Shown: positions 26,885 through 36,579 of the stretch, piece after piece
Position numbering within the stretch: the stretch's first letter is position 1
Layout: every line of letters begins with the position of its first letter
Source: Sphingorhabdus rigui
Lineage (GTDB): Bacteria > Pseudomonadota > Alphaproteobacteria > Sphingomonadales > Sphingomonadaceae
NCBI RefSeq assembly: GCF_014196595.1
Contig: NZ_JACIEA010000002.1
Span: 136,291 to 200,290 of the forward strand
Direction: 5' to 3'
Length of the DNA stretch: 64,000 nucleotides
The notes under the pieces: generated by a model
Told to the model about the DNA's origin: nothing
Databases searched by the model: none
Seen by the model: only the letters and a program-made list of their open reading frames with translations
Made by a program: the position numbers and the translations under genes

Positions 26885-27846
26885 CGTCGCGTTTCATGAC
26901 GGGTCTTTTGCTTTGCCTCACGCTGGCGGCGTTTCTGCTTTCGCTAATGGCGGGGAAGGTCTGGATTTGGCCGATGTCGTGGGCGGCTGATAATGCCGAC
27001 GGCTGGATTTTCCTTGAGCTTCGCCTGCCCCGCGCGCTTCTTGGGCTTTGCGTTGGCGCCGTCCTTGGGCTGTCGGGCGCCGTGCTGCAGGGTTATTTGC
27101 GCAATCCACTTGCTGACCCAACGGTGCTGGGGGTTTCAGCCAGCGCGGCTCTGGGCGGCGTTCTGGCGATCTTCTTGGGCATCAACCTTGTGCCCTTTGG
27201 CCTATTCGGGTGCGCGATGATCGGCGCGGGCGCCAGCATCCTTTTGCTGTTGGCAATCGGCCGCGGTGGCGGGCCAATCGGGTTCATATTGGGCGGCATG
27301 GTGTTGTCCACGCTGGCGGGTGCATTAACGGCCTTTGTCATCAGCATCGCGCCGAACCCATTTGCCGCCAGTGAAATCATTAACTGGCTGATGGGTGCGC
27401 TGACCGACCGGCTGATGGAGGATGTGCTGACCGCGCTGCCGTTCATGGCGATTGGCGTTTTGTTGTTGCTGACCACAGGCCGCGCGCTGGATGCGCTGAC
27501 CCTCGGCGAAAATGGCGCCAAAAGCCTTGGTATCGACCTGTTCCGTTTGCAGTGGCTGATCGTCCTTGGCGTTGGCCTTTCGGTTGGCGCATCGGTCGCC
27601 GTATCGGGTGTGGTCGGCTTTGTCGGGCTAATCGTCCCGCACCTCATACGCAGCTTTTATGGTGAGCAGCCGTCCCGCATTTTGGTGCCTTCTGCCTTGG
27701 GTGGCGCGATTTTAACGCTCACGGCAGACAGTCTTGTGCGCCTCATCCCCGGCCCCGGTGAAATGCGGCTTGGCATTGCCATGGCAGTGCTTGGCGCGCC
27801 ATTCTTCCTGCTGCTGCTCTTACGCTATCGCAAGGGTGCCGCATGA
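26881..27846 (+). CDS. btuC: BtuC-like cobalamin ABC transporter permease (FecCD family)
   Basis: Protein of 321 aa, very hydrophobic with about nine to ten membrane segments. The FecCD/BtuC signatures LRLPRALLGLCVGAVLGLSG (shown to 20), QGYLRNPLADPTVLG and GVVGFVGLIVPHLIR are present, the last being the cytoplasmic coupling region. Dimerises with itself and with BtuD. Overlaps both neighbours by 4 bases. Confidence 0.93.
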   Translation: MTSRFMTGLLLCLTLAAFLLSLMAGKVWIWPMSWAADNADGWIFLELRLPRALLGLCVGAVLGLSGAVLQGYLRNPLADPTVLGVSASAALGGVLAIFLGINLVPFGLFGCAMIGAGASILLLLAIGRGGGPIGFILGGMVLSTLAGALTAFVISIAPNPFAASEIINWLMGALTDRLMEDVLTALPFMAIGVLLLLTTGRALDALTLGENGAKSLGIDLFRLQWLIVLGVGLSVGASVAVSGVVGFVGLIVPHLIRSFYGEQPSRILVPSALGGAILTLTADSLVRLIPGPGEMRLGIAMAVLGAPFFLLLLLRYRKGAA

Positions 27847-28619
27847 ACCTGAATGTCCAAAATCTCGGCTTCGCGCATGGCAGCACAGCGACGCTTGAGG
27901 GGATCAATGCCTCGTTTGAAGCGGGTAGGCTGAGCGTCATCCTTGGTCCCAATGGTGCAGGCAAATCGACATTGCTGGCCTGCCTTGCGGGTCTGCGAAT
28001 GCCAAATAGCGGCGCAGCAAAGCTTGGCGACGAAGACATTGCGGCAATGCCCGCACCGACGCGGGCCAAGCGCATCGGACTGCTGCCGCAAGGCGCAGAA
28101 ACGCATTGGGCGATCACGTCCGAAGCGTTGGTTGCGCTTGGCCGCATACCGCATTTGCGCGGCGCAGGGGCGTCGGCCGATGACCGCAGGGCCATTGCCG
28201 CCGCGATGCACGCAACCGCAACCGATGGCTTTGCGCACCATCCGATTACCCAGTTGTCGGGCGGCGAACGTGCGCGCGTATTGCTGGCGCGTGTGTTGGC
28301 GGGAGAGCCTGAATGGATATTGGCCGACGAACCCTTGGCCAACCTCGACCCCGGCTATCAACTCGACATCCTTGATCTGTTGCGGCAGCAGGCGCGCGGC
28401 GGCAAAGGTGTCGTCGCCGTACTACACGATTTGCACCACGCAGTGCGCTTTGCGGACCATGTCGTGCTTCTGCATCAAGGTTCCGTTTTTGCGCAAGGTG
28501 CGGTTGATGATGTCATCACCGCGCCAAACCTCGCGACCGTATACGGGATTGACGCGCTGCTTTCCAAAGACGAGGAAGGGGCAACCCAATTGTTGATTAA
28601 AGGCAAGATGCGCTCATGA
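27843..28619 (+). CDS. btuD: BtuD-like cobalamin ABC transporter ATP-binding protein
   Basis: Protein of 258 aa. Walker A GPNGAGKST (35-43), signature LSGGERARV, Walker B WILADEP and the switch histidine in VVAVLHDLHHA are all intact. FecE/BtuD subfamily by order and partners. It powers B12 import across the inner membrane. Stop overlaps the following PhoD-like gene as ATGA. Confidence 0.93.
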   Translation: MNLNVQNLGFAHGSTATLEGINASFEAGRLSVILGPNGAGKSTLLACLAGLRMPNSGAAKLGDEDIAAMPAPTRAKRIGLLPQGAETHWAITSEALVALGRIPHLRGAGASADDRRAIAAAMHATATDGFAHHPITQLSGGERARVLLARVLAGEPEWILADEPLANLDPGYQLDILDLLRQQARGGKGVVAVLHDLHHAVRFADHVVLLHQGSVFAQGAVDDVITAPNLATVYGIDALLSKDEEGATQLLIKGKMRS

Positions 28620-29761
28620 AATATGCCCTCCCCATATTCGCCCTGCTTCTTTCGGGATGCGCCAGCACGGTCACCCCGCCGCAGGCCGCACCAACAAGCG
28701 CGCAGGACGCATTGCGCCCTTATTATGCCGCGCTGGACGTCAAACTGCCCAAGGCACCGGCCAATCCAGCGCTTTCTGCCGATACCGTAATTACACGTTT
28801 TGCATTTGGCAGTTGCGTCAACGAAAACCGCGACATGAAATTCTGGGACGTGATTGCCGCGCAAAATCCGCAGGCGTTTTTGTTGATCGGCGACAATGTC
28901 TATGGCGATACACGGCCAACAAATGGGGCGGACATCCCGACGCTGGCCGCGAGCTATAAGAAACTAAACAGCCGCGTTGAATTTGACCGATTCCGGCGCA
29001 GCATCCCCATGATGACCACATGGGATGACCATGATTATGGCGCCAATGACGCCGGCGGTTCCTTTGCGTTCAAGGAATGGGCCGAAAAAGCCTATGAGAC
29101 CTATTGGGGTGCATCCAACGAAGTGCGCGCCCGCCCCGGTGTATATGAAAGCCGGATCGTCGGTCCGCAGGGCAAGCGGGTTCAGTTCATCATCCTCGAT
29201 GCGCGCTTTTTCCGATCCGACCTCGCCTCCATGACCTATCGCGATCCAGCACCGGCGCTTGGCTGGTACATTCCCAACATGGATCCCAAAGCGACGGTGC
29301 TGGGCAGTGCGCAATGGGAATGGTTGGCACAGGAACTGGATAAGCCCGCCGACGTGCGTTTCATCATTTCGTCAACGCAGGTGATAACCGACGCGCATAA
29401 TTTCGAAGGCTGGACCAATTTCCCCAAAGAGCGCGACCGCCTTTATGCATTATTGAGCCAAAAGCGGGTCAATAATGCGATATTCCTGAGCGGCGACCGG
29501 CATTCCGGTGGCTTTTACAAGACCAATGCGCCGGGCCTTTCCAAACCGCTGTGGGACTTCACATCCAGCTCGCTTAACCTTGCCTTTGGCAAAGGCGACG
29601 GCGGTGACCGCGAACCCGATCCAAGCCGGACAGGTGGTTTCTGGGGCATAGCAAATTTTGGTCAAATCGACATTGATTGGGCATCGAAAAAGGTGGTCAT
29701 GACCTTGCGCAAGGATGATGGCAGCGTGATTGAAACGCAGGTTGCTAATGCGATTGATTAG
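28616..29761 (+). CDS. PhoD-like phosphatase/phosphodiesterase lipoprotein in B12 operon
   Basis: Protein of 381 aa. LLLSGC near residue 15 is a lipobox, so it is a periplasm-facing lipoprotein. PhoD-type metal motifs: FAFGSCVNENRD, LLIGDNVYGD, TWDDHDYGANDAGG and FLSGDRHSGGF. It is shorter than the Tat-PhoD at 9384-11009 and lacks its N-terminal domain. ATGA overlap with btuD places it in the cobalamin operon, so it is probably under riboswitch control. A role on a phosphodiester-containing corrinoid, nucleotide-loop fragment or phosphorylated precursor is possible but untested. Confidence 0.85.
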   Translation: MKYALPIFALLLSGCASTVTPPQAAPTSAQDALRPYYAALDVKLPKAPANPALSADTVITRFAFGSCVNENRDMKFWDVIAAQNPQAFLLIGDNVYGDTRPTNGADIPTLAASYKKLNSRVEFDRFRRSIPMMTTWDDHDYGANDAGGSFAFKEWAEKAYETYWGASNEVRARPGVYESRIVGPQGKRVQFIILDARFFRSDLASMTYRDPAPALGWYIPNMDPKATVLGSAQWEWLAQELDKPADVRFIISSTQVITDAHNFEGWTNFPKERDRLYALLSQKRVNNAIFLSGDRHSGGFYKTNAPGLSKPLWDFTSSSLNLAFGKGDGGDREPDPSRTGGFWGIANFGQIDIDWASKKVVMTLRKDDGSVIETQVANAID

Positions 29762-29763
29762 GG

Positions 29764-31305
29764 TCAGGACCTAATCGCTGAATAATCGACGGCAGCCACC
29801 TTTTCCATCACGGCATCGCGGATAGCGACAGCAGTCGCGAGCGGCAGCGCGATCATCTCCATCGTCCCGCCAGCAATGCCGAACCGAAGCGATGCCAGCC
29901 CCTGCCGCCGCGATAATGGACCTTGCGCAATTTCAACGCTCTGCACCCTCAGCTGAGGTGCAATCGTCATCTGTTGCCGCCACCAGCCCCGCCTCACATA
30001 CAGCTGATGGTCATCCAGCCCGAAACGGTACTGCCGCCAGTCCAGCCAGAAAAAAGCGCCGGGAAGAAGCAATAACAACAGCAACAATGTCGTGCGGCCA
30101 ATGGGGGCATCCGCGAAAATCACCAGCGCAGCCATGGCGGTCAACAGCACGGGCACGATAAACACAAGCTGCGTCAGCCAATATGTGGCAACGCCTTTCT
30201 GCAGCCGTTCGTCACCATCGGGCGCAACGATTGCGGCGGCTTGGGCGATGCGCCAGACTTCGTCCAGTGTCGCAAAGGGTGCGGCGACATAGTTGGCCTC
30301 TTGCTTGCTGTCCTGCGCGAGGCTGACAAATTTCAGGCTGTGCCAGCCACGGCGTTTCCGGAATGGCCCCGTTTGCACGATCGCCGCCTGCACCCGGTGC
30401 GTGGGCATGATAACGTCCGTCAGCGTAAACAGACCGCGCCGACGGCGGAACCCCTTGGCAGTCTGGTCCAGCCGGAAACCATGCTCGCGTAAAATCGTGC
30501 GCACCACGCCCGTCGCAAAGCCAATGAAAATCAGGCTGGTAATGGCTCCGAAGGCCAAGATCAGCTGCGCGAACAAACCAACGCCGTTGATCTGGCTCAC
30601 GCTCACGCCGCGCTCTTCGGCCAAACCGATCCAATGTTTGACGTCCCAAAAATCAAAAGGCAGCAGGAAATCAAATTGCTGCGCAAGACCGCCGAGCACC
30701 GCAAAAATCACGAGTGAAAAGGAATAGAGGCCAAAGACGAACACGCGCTTGCCATCCATCGCAAATATCGGGCGCGTGTCTTCTTCAACACGCTCTGGCG
30801 CGTCTGCCGGAGCGGCAACCGCAACCCCAGCCTTACGCGACCGGATGAGCGCGCGCAGGCGGTTCGCTTCCTCCAATGTGACGAAACTCAGTTTCGCGTC
30901 GTCGCCATCGCCGCCGCCGGTTTCAAACTTGACCTCACCCAAACCCATCATGCGGGCGAGCGGTTTTTGTTCGATGCTGACATCCTGAATACGCGCATAG
31001 GGGATGGAGCGCGCCGTCCGGTTCAAAATCCCTTTCTCGACACGAATGTCATGTTCGCCAACGAAATATTGAAACCGCAGCCATGCCAACCAGCGAAAGA
31101 ACAGGCTGAATAACAGAACAAGCGCGATGACGATGGGAATGAGAACCGGATTGTCGGCTTTGCGAACACCGAAGATCGCGGCGACCATCGGAAACACCAA
31201 CTGCGGAAGCCCGGAGACAAAACCCACCAGCAAGCCGCTAATATGCAGCCGTTCGCCATCGACTGCGGGCGTCAGATCCTCCGCCGCATCCACGGTTTCG
31301 TTCAC
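29764..31305 (-). CDS. Bacterial PH-domain membrane protein (YdbT-like)
   Basis: Protein of 513 aa with several hydrophobic pairs of membrane helices (for example near 25-70, 195-260 and 370-410), each followed by a soluble bPH2 domain containing motifs such as IRVEKGILNRTARSIPYARI and DHQLYVRRGWW. YdbT-type proteins act together with a smaller YdbS-like PH protein, encoded just upstream with ATGA overlap. Function in envelope homeostasis or bacteriocin resistance is suggested in other bacteria but not proven here. Confidence 0.82.
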   Translation of the reverse strand: MNETVDAAEDLTPAVDGERLHISGLLVGFVSGLPQLVFPMVAAIFGVRKADNPVLIPIVIALVLLFSLFFRWLAWLRFQYFVGEHDIRVEKGILNRTARSIPYARIQDVSIEQKPLARMMGLGEVKFETGGGDGDDAKLSFVTLEEANRLRALIRSRKAGVAVAAPADAPERVEEDTRPIFAMDGKRVFVFGLYSFSLVIFAVLGGLAQQFDFLLPFDFWDVKHWIGLAEERGVSVSQINGVGLFAQLILAFGAITSLIFIGFATGVVRTILREHGFRLDQTAKGFRRRRGLFTLTDVIMPTHRVQAAIVQTGPFRKRRGWHSLKFVSLAQDSKQEANYVAAPFATLDEVWRIAQAAAIVAPDGDERLQKGVATYWLTQLVFIVPVLLTAMAALVIFADAPIGRTTLLLLLLLLPGAFFWLDWRQYRFGLDDHQLYVRRGWWRQQMTIAPQLRVQSVEIAQGPLSRRQGLASLRFGIAGGTMEMIALPLATAVAIRDAVMEKVAAVDYSAIRS

Positions 31306-31775
31306 AAGCTGTCCTGCCGGATCGCGGCGCGAATGGCCTCGCGCATCGCCAGCGCGTCGGCGTTTGCTAGGCCAGGCAAGGCGACTTTGCTGTTGTGGTT
31401 GCCCGCCGTATGTACCGTCAGCGTGGCGAGGCCGTAGCGCCGGTCAATTGGCCCTTGGTCAACATCGATATGCTGGATGCGCCCGAACGGGACGATGGTA
31501 TCGCGATAAAACATGTAACCGCGCACAATGCGCAGCCGGTCGGTGCCCATATCATAGCCCCAATGCCGATATTTGCGCGCCGGAACGGTGAATGCGACAA
31601 AGACATAGAACAAAAGCATCGGCACGATGAAGCTGCCCGGAGGGACGGCTTGCGCAACCTCAAGCACGCCTGCACCAATGACAAAGGGCAGCAATCCAAT
31701 CGCTGTCGCAATGCGTGTCGTGGTCACGAATGCGGGGTCGAGCGGGGTGAGTTCCGTCGCGATATTTTCAGTCAT
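31302..31775 (-). CDS. Bacterial PH-domain membrane protein (YdbS-like)
   Basis: About 157 aa from ATG at 31775. Two membrane segments (about 20-60) precede a bPH2 domain with DRLRIVRGYMFYRDTIVPFGRIQHIDV (key residues RIVRGYMFYRDT, RIQHID). Pairing with the larger three-domain protein downstream is the usual ydbS-ydbT order. A longer in-frame start at 31976 runs into the nitronate monooxygenase gene and is rejected. No strong ribosome site seen. Confidence 0.82.
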   Translation of the reverse strand: MTENIATELTPLDPAFVTTTRIATAIGLLPFVIGAGVLEVAQAVPPGSFIVPMLLFYVFVAFTVPARKYRHWGYDMGTDRLRIVRGYMFYRDTIVPFGRIQHIDVDQGPIDRRYGLATLTVHTAGNHNSKVALPGLANADALAMREAIRAAIRQDSL

Positions 31776-31848
31776 CGCACAGATATGCGCACGCTGTGTT
31801 GCGTTGGCAAGACGGTTAACGATATCCCCTATAGGGAAAGTTGCAGAC

Positions 31849-32847
31849 CTAGCGCGCCAGCGCGGTGTTCGCTTCGTCCACCAGCTTGGCGATGATATCG
31901 ACCACGGGCCGCTCGACATGGACCATGCCAACCGACTGGCCGGCCATGACCGAGCCATATTCAACATCGCCGTCAATCACCGCGCGGCGCAATGCCCCTG
32001 CCCAATATTTCTCAATCTCAAGCTGCGCCGTTTCCATGTCGATTTCGCCGCGATCAAGCATCGCGGCAACTTCGACCTGTTTCTTGGTGAACTCCTCAGT
32101 GCCCTTATTCTTCAATGCGCGGACAGGAATGACCGGCAAACGCGGGTCAATCTGGACACTGGCCACAGCATCGCGGGCATTGGCGCGCAGGAACGCCGCC
32201 TTGAAATTCGGATGGGCAATGCTTTCATGCGCGCAGACGAACCGCGTGCCCAACTGCACACCCGCCGCGCCCATTTCGAGATAGCTTGCAATCGCACCGC
32301 CACGGGCAATGCCGCCAGCAACGAAAATCGGCAGTTGTTCGCCCAGCTCAGGGAGGATTTCCTGCGCCAAGACGCTCGTCGCCACTGGGCCGATATGCCC
32401 GCCTGCCTCGCTGCCTTCAATGACCAGCGCATCCACGCCAGAGCGCGCAAATTTCTTCGCGAGCGTCAGCGCTGGGGCAAAGCAGATAACCTTCGCGCCG
32501 AACGCCTTGATCGCCTCAATGCTGCCCTTGGGCGGCAATCCGCCCGCAAGAACAACATGGCTCACGTCATATTTCGCGCACACATCAATCAGTTCCATGA
32601 TTTGCGGATGCATGGTGATCAGGTTCACGCCGAATGGCTTGGACGTCAGCGCCTTGGTTGCGGCAATTTCCGTATCGAGCAATTCGGGCGTCATCGCCCC
32701 GCACGCGATCACGCCAAACCCGCCGGCGTTGGAAATAGCCGACACAAGGTTCCGTTCCGAAACCCAGGACATAGCGCCACACATAATGGCGACGTCGCAG
32801 CCAAGGAATTCCGTGCCGCGTTGCATGAGGTGTTGAAGTTTGGTCAT
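31849..32847 (-). CDS. Nitronate monooxygenase (2-nitropropane dioxygenase family)
   Basis: Protein of 332 aa, FMN-dependent TIM-barrel. Recognised by GAMSWVSERNLVSAISNAGGFGV near the N-terminus (short form SNAGGFG), EGSEAGGHIGPVATS with the catalytic-site histidine, and FVAGGIARGGAIASYLEMGA with GVQLGTRF for phosphate binding. Oxidises alkyl nitronates such as propionate-3-nitronate; some homologues are enoyl reductases. Stands alone between the PH-domain genes and lysC. Confidence 0.9.
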   Translation of the reverse strand: MTKLQHLMQRGTEFLGCDVAIMCGAMSWVSERNLVSAISNAGGFGVIACGAMTPELLDTEIAATKALTSKPFGVNLITMHPQIMELIDVCAKYDVSHVVLAGGLPPKGSIEAIKAFGAKVICFAPALTLAKKFARSGVDALVIEGSEAGGHIGPVATSVLAQEILPELGEQLPIFVAGGIARGGAIASYLEMGAAGVQLGTRFVCAHESIAHPNFKAAFLRANARDAVASVQIDPRLPVIPVRALKNKGTEEFTKKQVEVAAMLDRGEIDMETAQLEIEKYWAGALRRAVIDGDVEYGSVMAGQSVGMVHVERPVVDIIAKLVDEANTALAR

Positions 32848-32887
32848 AGCGGTCTCTTATCGGTCGCTAGTTGGCAATGAAAGCGGT

Positions 32888-34144
32888 TTACTCCGCATCC
32901 AACCCATAAGCGGTGTGCAGCACGCGCACGGCCAGCTCGGTTTCGTCCTCGTCAATCAAAACCGAAACCTTGATTTCGGAGGTCGAGATCGCCTGAATGT
33001 TGATCTTGCGGTCGGCCAAGGAGCTGAACATGGTCGACGCGACACCTGCATGGCTTTTCATGCCGACGCCGACGACGGAAATCTTGGTCACCTTTGTATC
33101 GGGGATCAGGCGGTTGTAGCCAATCGCATCGCGGCGGTTTTCCAAGATATCGGTGCAGCGCACAAGGTCGGCCTGCGGGCAGGTAAAGGTCACGTCGGTC
33201 TCGCCTTTGTCGCGGCCGACGTTTTGAATGATCATGTCGACGTTGATGTTCGCGTCGGCAAGCGGCGAAAAGATGTTCGCCACCGCACCAGGACGGTCGG
33301 GCACGCGCGTGAGGGTGATCTTCGCCTCATTCTTGTCGGCGGCAATTCCGGTGATCAGTTGGCGTTCCACTTGATACTTCTCCAATTCTGCGTCGGTCAC
33401 AATCATCGTGCCGGGGATACTGTCAGCGTCTGGCGCGCTTTCATCAACAAATGACGACAGCACTTGCACGCGCACGCCCTCCTTCATTGCAAGGCTGACC
33501 GAGCGGGTCTGCAAAACCTTTGACCCGACCGATGCCAGTTCCAGCATTTCTTCGTAGGTCACGGCCTTCAGCTTACGTGCGCGGGCCACGATGCGCGGGT
33601 CCGTGGTGTAAACGCCATCAACATCGGTGTAGATATCGCAGCGGTCGGCCTTCACCGCAGCGGCCACGGCAACAGCTGAGGTGTCCGAACCCCCGCGGCC
33701 CAAGGTGGTGATGCGGTTGTCGTCAGTTAAGCCCTGAAATCCGGGAATGACGGCGATGTTGCCCGCCTTCATCGACGCCAGCAATTCATCGGTATCGATG
33801 GAACCAATGCGCGCCTTGGCATGGGCGCTGTCGGTATGGATCGGCATTTGCCAGCCCAACCAGCTGCGCGCTTCGCAACCGAGCGCCTGCAAGGTTATCG
33901 CAAGCAAACCCGCGGTAATCTGTTCACCTGCAGCGACCACCACGTCATATTCGGCAGGATCGTACAGCGCGTTCGCCTCGCGGCAGAAGTTGACGAGCCG
34001 GTCGGTATCGCCCGCCATAGCGGAGACAACGACGGCAACTTCGTCACCGCGTTCGGCCTGACGCTTCACCAATTGCGCGACACGGCGGATACGTTCCGTT
34101 CCGGCCATAGACGTGCCGCCAAATTTCATTACAATGCGGGCCAT
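32888..34144 (-). CDS. lysC: Aspartate kinase
   Basis: Protein of 418 aa, the monofunctional LysC length. N-terminal kinase domain with VMKFGGTSMAG, GRGGSDTSAVAVAAA and the aspartate-binding region DVDGVYTTDPRI. Two ACT domains follow (about 265-410; GIAADKNEAKITLTRVPDRPG, KISVVGVGMKSHAGV), which mediate feedback by lysine and threonine. First step of lysine, threonine and methionine synthesis in the cytoplasm. Divergent from ubiG. Confidence 0.96.
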   Translation of the reverse strand: MARIVMKFGGTSMAGTERIRRVAQLVKRQAERGDEVAVVVSAMAGDTDRLVNFCREANALYDPAEYDVVVAAGEQITAGLLAITLQALGCEARSWLGWQMPIHTDSAHAKARIGSIDTDELLASMKAGNIAVIPGFQGLTDDNRITTLGRGGSDTSAVAVAAAVKADRCDIYTDVDGVYTTDPRIVARARKLKAVTYEEMLELASVGSKVLQTRSVSLAMKEGVRVQVLSSFVDESAPDADSIPGTMIVTDAELEKYQVERQLITGIAADKNEAKITLTRVPDRPGAVANIFSPLADANINVDMIIQNVGRDKGETDVTFTCPQADLVRCTDILENRRDAIGYNRLIPDTKVTKISVVGVGMKSHAGVASTMFSSLADRKINIQAISTSEIKVSVLIDEDETELAVRVLHTAYGLDAE

Positions 34145-34198
34145 GAAAACCTTGAAAAGTCGCTATATTACAATTGAGGGCCCTGATAGGGACAGGAT

Positions 34199-34936
34199 AT
34201 GACAAACGCAAGCTCAGCAACGACAATAAACGCTACGGAAGCGGCCCATTTTGGTGGATTGGCTGCCGAATGGTGGGACCCAAAGGGTTCAAGCGCCATG
34301 CTGCACAAGTTGAATCCCGTGCGGCTTGGCTTCATTCGATCCGCTGTCGATGCGCATTTTGGCGGTGATGGCAAGGCGCGTTATCCGCTGTTGGGTAAGT
34401 CTGCGCTTGATGTCGGCTGCGGTGCGGGGCTGCTGTGTGAGCCACTGGCGCGCATGGGGGCGGAGGTAACGGGCGTTGATGCCGCGCCGGAAAATATCGA
34501 CGCCGCAACCGCACATGCGGCGCTGTCGGGACTATCAATCACCTATCGCGCGGGCGAAATCGCTGCCCAAGGACTTGGCCAGTTTGATATCGTCTCGTCG
34601 ATGGAAGTCATTGAGCATGTGAATGATCCAGCCGTGTTCATTGGCGAGTTGAAACGCCACATGAAGCCCGATGGCTTGCTGTTGCTATCGACGCCAAACC
34701 GCACCCCTGCCTCGCGTATCTTCCTCGTGGAGGCCGCGGAGCGGCTTGGACAAGTCCCGCGCGGCACGCATGATTGGGACAAGTTCCTGACCCCCGATGA
34801 ATTGACGGCACTGCTCAATGATGCGGGAATTGAGATACTCGACATGCAGGGTATTGCGTTTTCGCCAATGTCCGGTCTGCATTTAAGCAGCAACATGGCG
34901 TTGAATTACATATTGTCCGCGCGGTTGCGGGGTTAA
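34199..34936 (+). CDS. ubiG: Ubiquinone biosynthesis O-methyltransferase UbiG
   Basis: Protein of 245 aa. Motif I ALDVGCGAGLLCEPLARMGA binds S-adenosylmethionine; AEWWDPKGSSAMLHKLNPVR and the VSSMEVIEHV motif are UbiG-specific. Methylates 2-polyprenyl-hydroxy-phenols twice in ubiquinone synthesis. RBS overlaps the gap (GGGACAGG). Ends 10 bases from the convergent dnaB stop. Confidence 0.94.
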   Translation: MTNASSATTINATEAAHFGGLAAEWWDPKGSSAMLHKLNPVRLGFIRSAVDAHFGGDGKARYPLLGKSALDVGCGAGLLCEPLARMGAEVTGVDAAPENIDAATAHAALSGLSITYRAGEIAAQGLGQFDIVSSMEVIEHVNDPAVFIGELKRHMKPDGLLLLSTPNRTPASRIFLVEAAERLGQVPRGTHDWDKFLTPDELTALLNDAGIEILDMQGIAFSPMSGLHLSSNMALNYILSARLRG

Positions 34937-34945
34937 CGCAACGCC

Positions 34946-36433
34946 TCAATCATAGCCCGCATCGGCATATTGGTCGTCGGCCAGGTCGGTGAAGCGGGTG
35001 ATCTTCGCTTCGAACTTCATCCGGACGCGGCCCGTTGAACCGTGGCGCTGCTTGGCAACGATGAGTTCGGCGACGCCAAAGATGCGCTCCATCTTTTCCT
35101 TCCACGCATCATGCGCGGCTTCGTTGACGGGGTCAGGCTGCTTTGCCGCTTCGTAATAATCTTCGCGATACACGAACCAGACCATATCGGCGTCCTGCTC
35201 GATCGAACCCGATTCGCGAAGGTCGGACAGCATCGGACGCTTGTCCTCGCGCTGTTCAACCGCACGGCTGAGCTGCGAAAGCGCAATCACAGGCAGGCCC
35301 AGTTCCTTGGCCAAGGTTTTCAAACCACGGCTAATCTCGGAAATTTCATTAACGCGGTTGTCGCCGGAACGGCTTGAGCCCTGAAGCAACTGCAAATAGT
35401 CAACGACGATCAGCCCGATGCCATGCCGACGTTGCAAGCGCCGTGCGCGGGTACGCAATGCAGCGATGGTCAGCGCGGGCGTGTCGTCAATATAGAGCGG
35501 CAATTCCTGCAGCTCGCGGCTCGCGCGCGACAATTCCCGGAAATCTTCGCGACTGATTTTTCCCATACGCAGCAGTTCGGAACTGATGCCCGATTGTTCG
35601 GCCAAGATACGCGTCGCCAGCTGGTCCGCCGACATTTCGAGGCTGAAGAAAGCGACCTTGGCACCAGCGCCCTTGGATTCTTCAATGCCGTCTTCACGCT
35701 CACGGATCCACCGCCGCGCAGCGTTGAAGGCGATGTTGGTGGCAAGCGATGTCTTGCCCATGCCTGGGCGACCCGCGAGGATGATAAGGTCGGAATTGTG
35801 CAGGCCGCCGCATTTGGCGTTAATGCTATCCAGGCCCGTGGTCACACCGGACAGACTACCGCCCGATTGCAACGCTTTTTCAACATTGCGGATCGCTTCG
35901 GTCGATGCGGCAAGGAAGCTTTTCATCGAGCCGGTTTCGCCTTCGCCTTCGGCGACTTTGTACAAAGCGCTTTCAGCAGCTTCGATCTGGCCTTTGGGGT
36001 CAACGCTCTCGCTTGTGTCGAGCGCATTGTCGACCAACGTGCGGCCCACCGTTACCAATTCACGCAGCAACGCGAGGTCATAAATCTGCTGCGCAAAGTC
36101 ACGCGCGCCGATCAAGCCCGCGCCATCTGCCGTCAGCTTAATCAAATAGCCAGGGCCCCCAAGCTCACGCATGGATTCGTCGGCCTCAAAAAATGGCTTC
36201 AGCGTGACCGGCGTCACCAGCATGTTCCGGTCGATCAGACGCAATATCTGTTCGTAAATGCGGCCGTGCAGTGGTTCAAAGAAATGGTCAGGCTGCAGTT
36301 TGATCGACACATCTTCGATCACCCGGTTATCAATCAGAATTGCGCCAAGAAACGCGGCCTCCGCCTCAATATTGCGGGGAAGGCGTTGGGGTTCAGCTTC
36401 ATTCGCTGCTGCAAGTCTGATAAGTTCGGCCAT
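34946..36433 (-). CDS. dnaB: Replicative DNA helicase DnaB
   Basis: Protein of 495 aa: N-terminal DnaB domain (PRNIEAEAAFLGAILIDN, primase-interacting), linker, and RecA-like C-domain with Walker A LAGRPGMGKTSLA, FSLEMSADQL, Walker B LIVVDYLQLL and the arginine-finger region LSQLSRAVEQREDKRP. No intein interrupts the motor. Unwinds DNA at the replication fork as a hexamer. A long antisense frame covers this gene and is not considered real. Confidence 0.97.
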   Translation of the reverse strand: MAELIRLAAANEAEPQRLPRNIEAEAAFLGAILIDNRVIEDVSIKLQPDHFFEPLHGRIYEQILRLIDRNMLVTPVTLKPFFEADESMRELGGPGYLIKLTADGAGLIGARDFAQQIYDLALLRELVTVGRTLVDNALDTSESVDPKGQIEAAESALYKVAEGEGETGSMKSFLAASTEAIRNVEKALQSGGSLSGVTTGLDSINAKCGGLHNSDLIILAGRPGMGKTSLATNIAFNAARRWIREREDGIEESKGAGAKVAFFSLEMSADQLATRILAEQSGISSELLRMGKISREDFRELSRASRELQELPLYIDDTPALTIAALRTRARRLQRRHGIGLIVVDYLQLLQGSSRSGDNRVNEISEISRGLKTLAKELGLPVIALSQLSRAVEQREDKRPMLSDLRESGSIEQDADMVWFVYREDYYEAAKQPDPVNEAAHDAWKEKMERIFGVAELIVAKQRHGSTGRVRMKFEAKITRFTDLADDQYADAGYD

Positions 36434-36579
36434 GGCTCCCTATCCTTTAGCATGTTCGGCTTCGCAAGGGGGCATAAAAAGAAGTGCGGGGATATGGCTG
36501 TGGACAACAATCGGACAACAAGATGTTCCACAAACGGGATAGCGCTTGCCCCAAAAATATCTCAAGCTAACACAGCAGC

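Noticed and set aside
31627-32880. 417-residue open frame on the plus strand
   Set aside because: Antisense to nitronate monooxygenase; no RBS or family motif.
34946-36433. Intein in DnaB
   Set aside because: Protein is of normal length and the Walker A region is uninterrupted.
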